The notes below the pieces were generated by a model. It was not told the DNA's origin, did not search any database, and saw only the letters and a program-made list of their open reading frames with translations. Below are positions 63,590 through 64,000 of a DNA stretch of 64,000 bases, in pieces. Made by a program: the position numbers and the translations under genes. How positions within the stretch are numbered: position 1 is the first letter of the stretch; the number at the start of each line of letters is the position of its first letter. The stretch lies in the NCBI GenBank assembly GCA_024734495.1, contig JALMQS010000225.1, forward strand, positions 13,421,573 through 13,485,572, given 5' to 3'. The stretch comes from Forficula auricularia (taxonomy: Eukaryota; Arthropoda; Insecta; Dermaptera; Forficulidae).

Positions 63590-64000
63590 AGTAGTCCCAC
63601 TTTTTTTACAATTAGAAAAATGAACATATTCTCAAATTGACAAACACACAGAAAGAATTTTTTTACGAAATTCGACATGCCACAGAAAGAAAAACAATAG
63701 TGGTGATACAAGTATTCCTCTTGTTTTTAGGCTTCCGTTTAAAAGTAAAAGGGGACGCTGCGCTGTTAGTCTCGTTACGTCCGTAATGGGAAATTATCAG
63801 TAGAAGATTTTTCAAAAGATTCGGAATTGGTTTTTGCACCAAATTAGTTCCACAAAGCCTTTAAATTCAGCTAGCGCGAGGGCTTCTGCAAATACCCATT
63901 AAATTCTTATAAGTATATACTTTATCACAAAGATAAACCGTGAACAGGAAATAGGCCAGTTTATGACGGTCCGGAACCTAAAATATTTTTTTAATAAAAG
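63590..64000. other. Unassigned sequence at the right edge
   Basis: GGCTTCCGTTTAAAAG at 63731 belongs to the repeat seen at 4970. Nothing else can be called. Confidence 0.4.

Noticed and set aside
1..64000. Bacterial features (operons, Shine-Dalgarno sites, terminators)
   Set aside because: Spliced genes, mariner, hAT, SINE and LTR elements show a eukaryotic genome.

Overview
The window is animal nuclear DNA, AT-rich and crowded with repeats. It is most likely from an insect: the transposon families (mariner, Jockey-type non-LTR, hAT, PIF/Harbinger, TTAA-flanked MITEs) fit, as do the short introns of the genes. I cannot name the species. Two host genes can be read exon by exon. Almost everything else is nested transposons, long fold-back palindromes and tandem repeats.

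Host genes. (1) Plus strand, about 1.75-9.68 kb: a seven-exon gene for a small nuclear-type protein. It has a C2H2 zinc finger of the BED/TTF-like kind, a Ser/Thr/Lys-rich linker and a helical C-terminus. Its first two exons are open in two frames, and the splice phases fit only one of them. (2) Minus strand, 31.92-17.85 kb: a complete FBXO28 orthologue (F-box only protein 28), five coding exons with matching phases and 308 residues. Its 7.5 kb first intron holds a SINE, a Helitron end, a deleted mariner, non-LTR fragments and a ribozyme element.

Mobile DNA. The clearest nest is at 33.6-38.9 kb. An LTR retroelement (34498-37857) with near-identical LTRs, a tRNA-Pro-like primer site and a single 530-codon gag-like ORF, but no pol, sits inside a hAT element with an 8-bp duplication (33853-38216). 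That hAT element sits inside one arm of an older ribozyme-bearing inverted repeat. Another nest is at 61.2-62.6 kb, where a 5'-truncated Jockey-type element lies inside a ribozyme-bearing inverted repeat. Others are at 22.87-24.03 kb, 26.65-28.20 kb (mariner inside a non-LTR copy), 43.3-44.6 kb (ribozyme element inside a hAT) and 59.00-59.49 kb.

The most unusual system is a set of small (about 250-380 bp) fold-back elements carrying type I hammerhead ribozymes, often as a head-to-head pair with one ribozyme on each strand. I count about 18 intact or near-intact motifs and at least ten decayed ones. Several elements are flanked by about 12-bp target duplications. They fall into at least four sequence subfamilies, and two of these share one asymmetric terminal tail. 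They look like non-autonomous relatives of Penelope-like elements or animal retrozymes. No Penelope reverse transcriptase is visible in the window.

Other structure: near-perfect palindromes of 0.4-2.3 kb, a 126-bp tandem repeat at two loci, an 8-bp-TSD MITE family in three copies, a TTAA-flanked MITE family in four copies, and a tRNA-Arg-like cloverleaf inside a MITE at the left edge.
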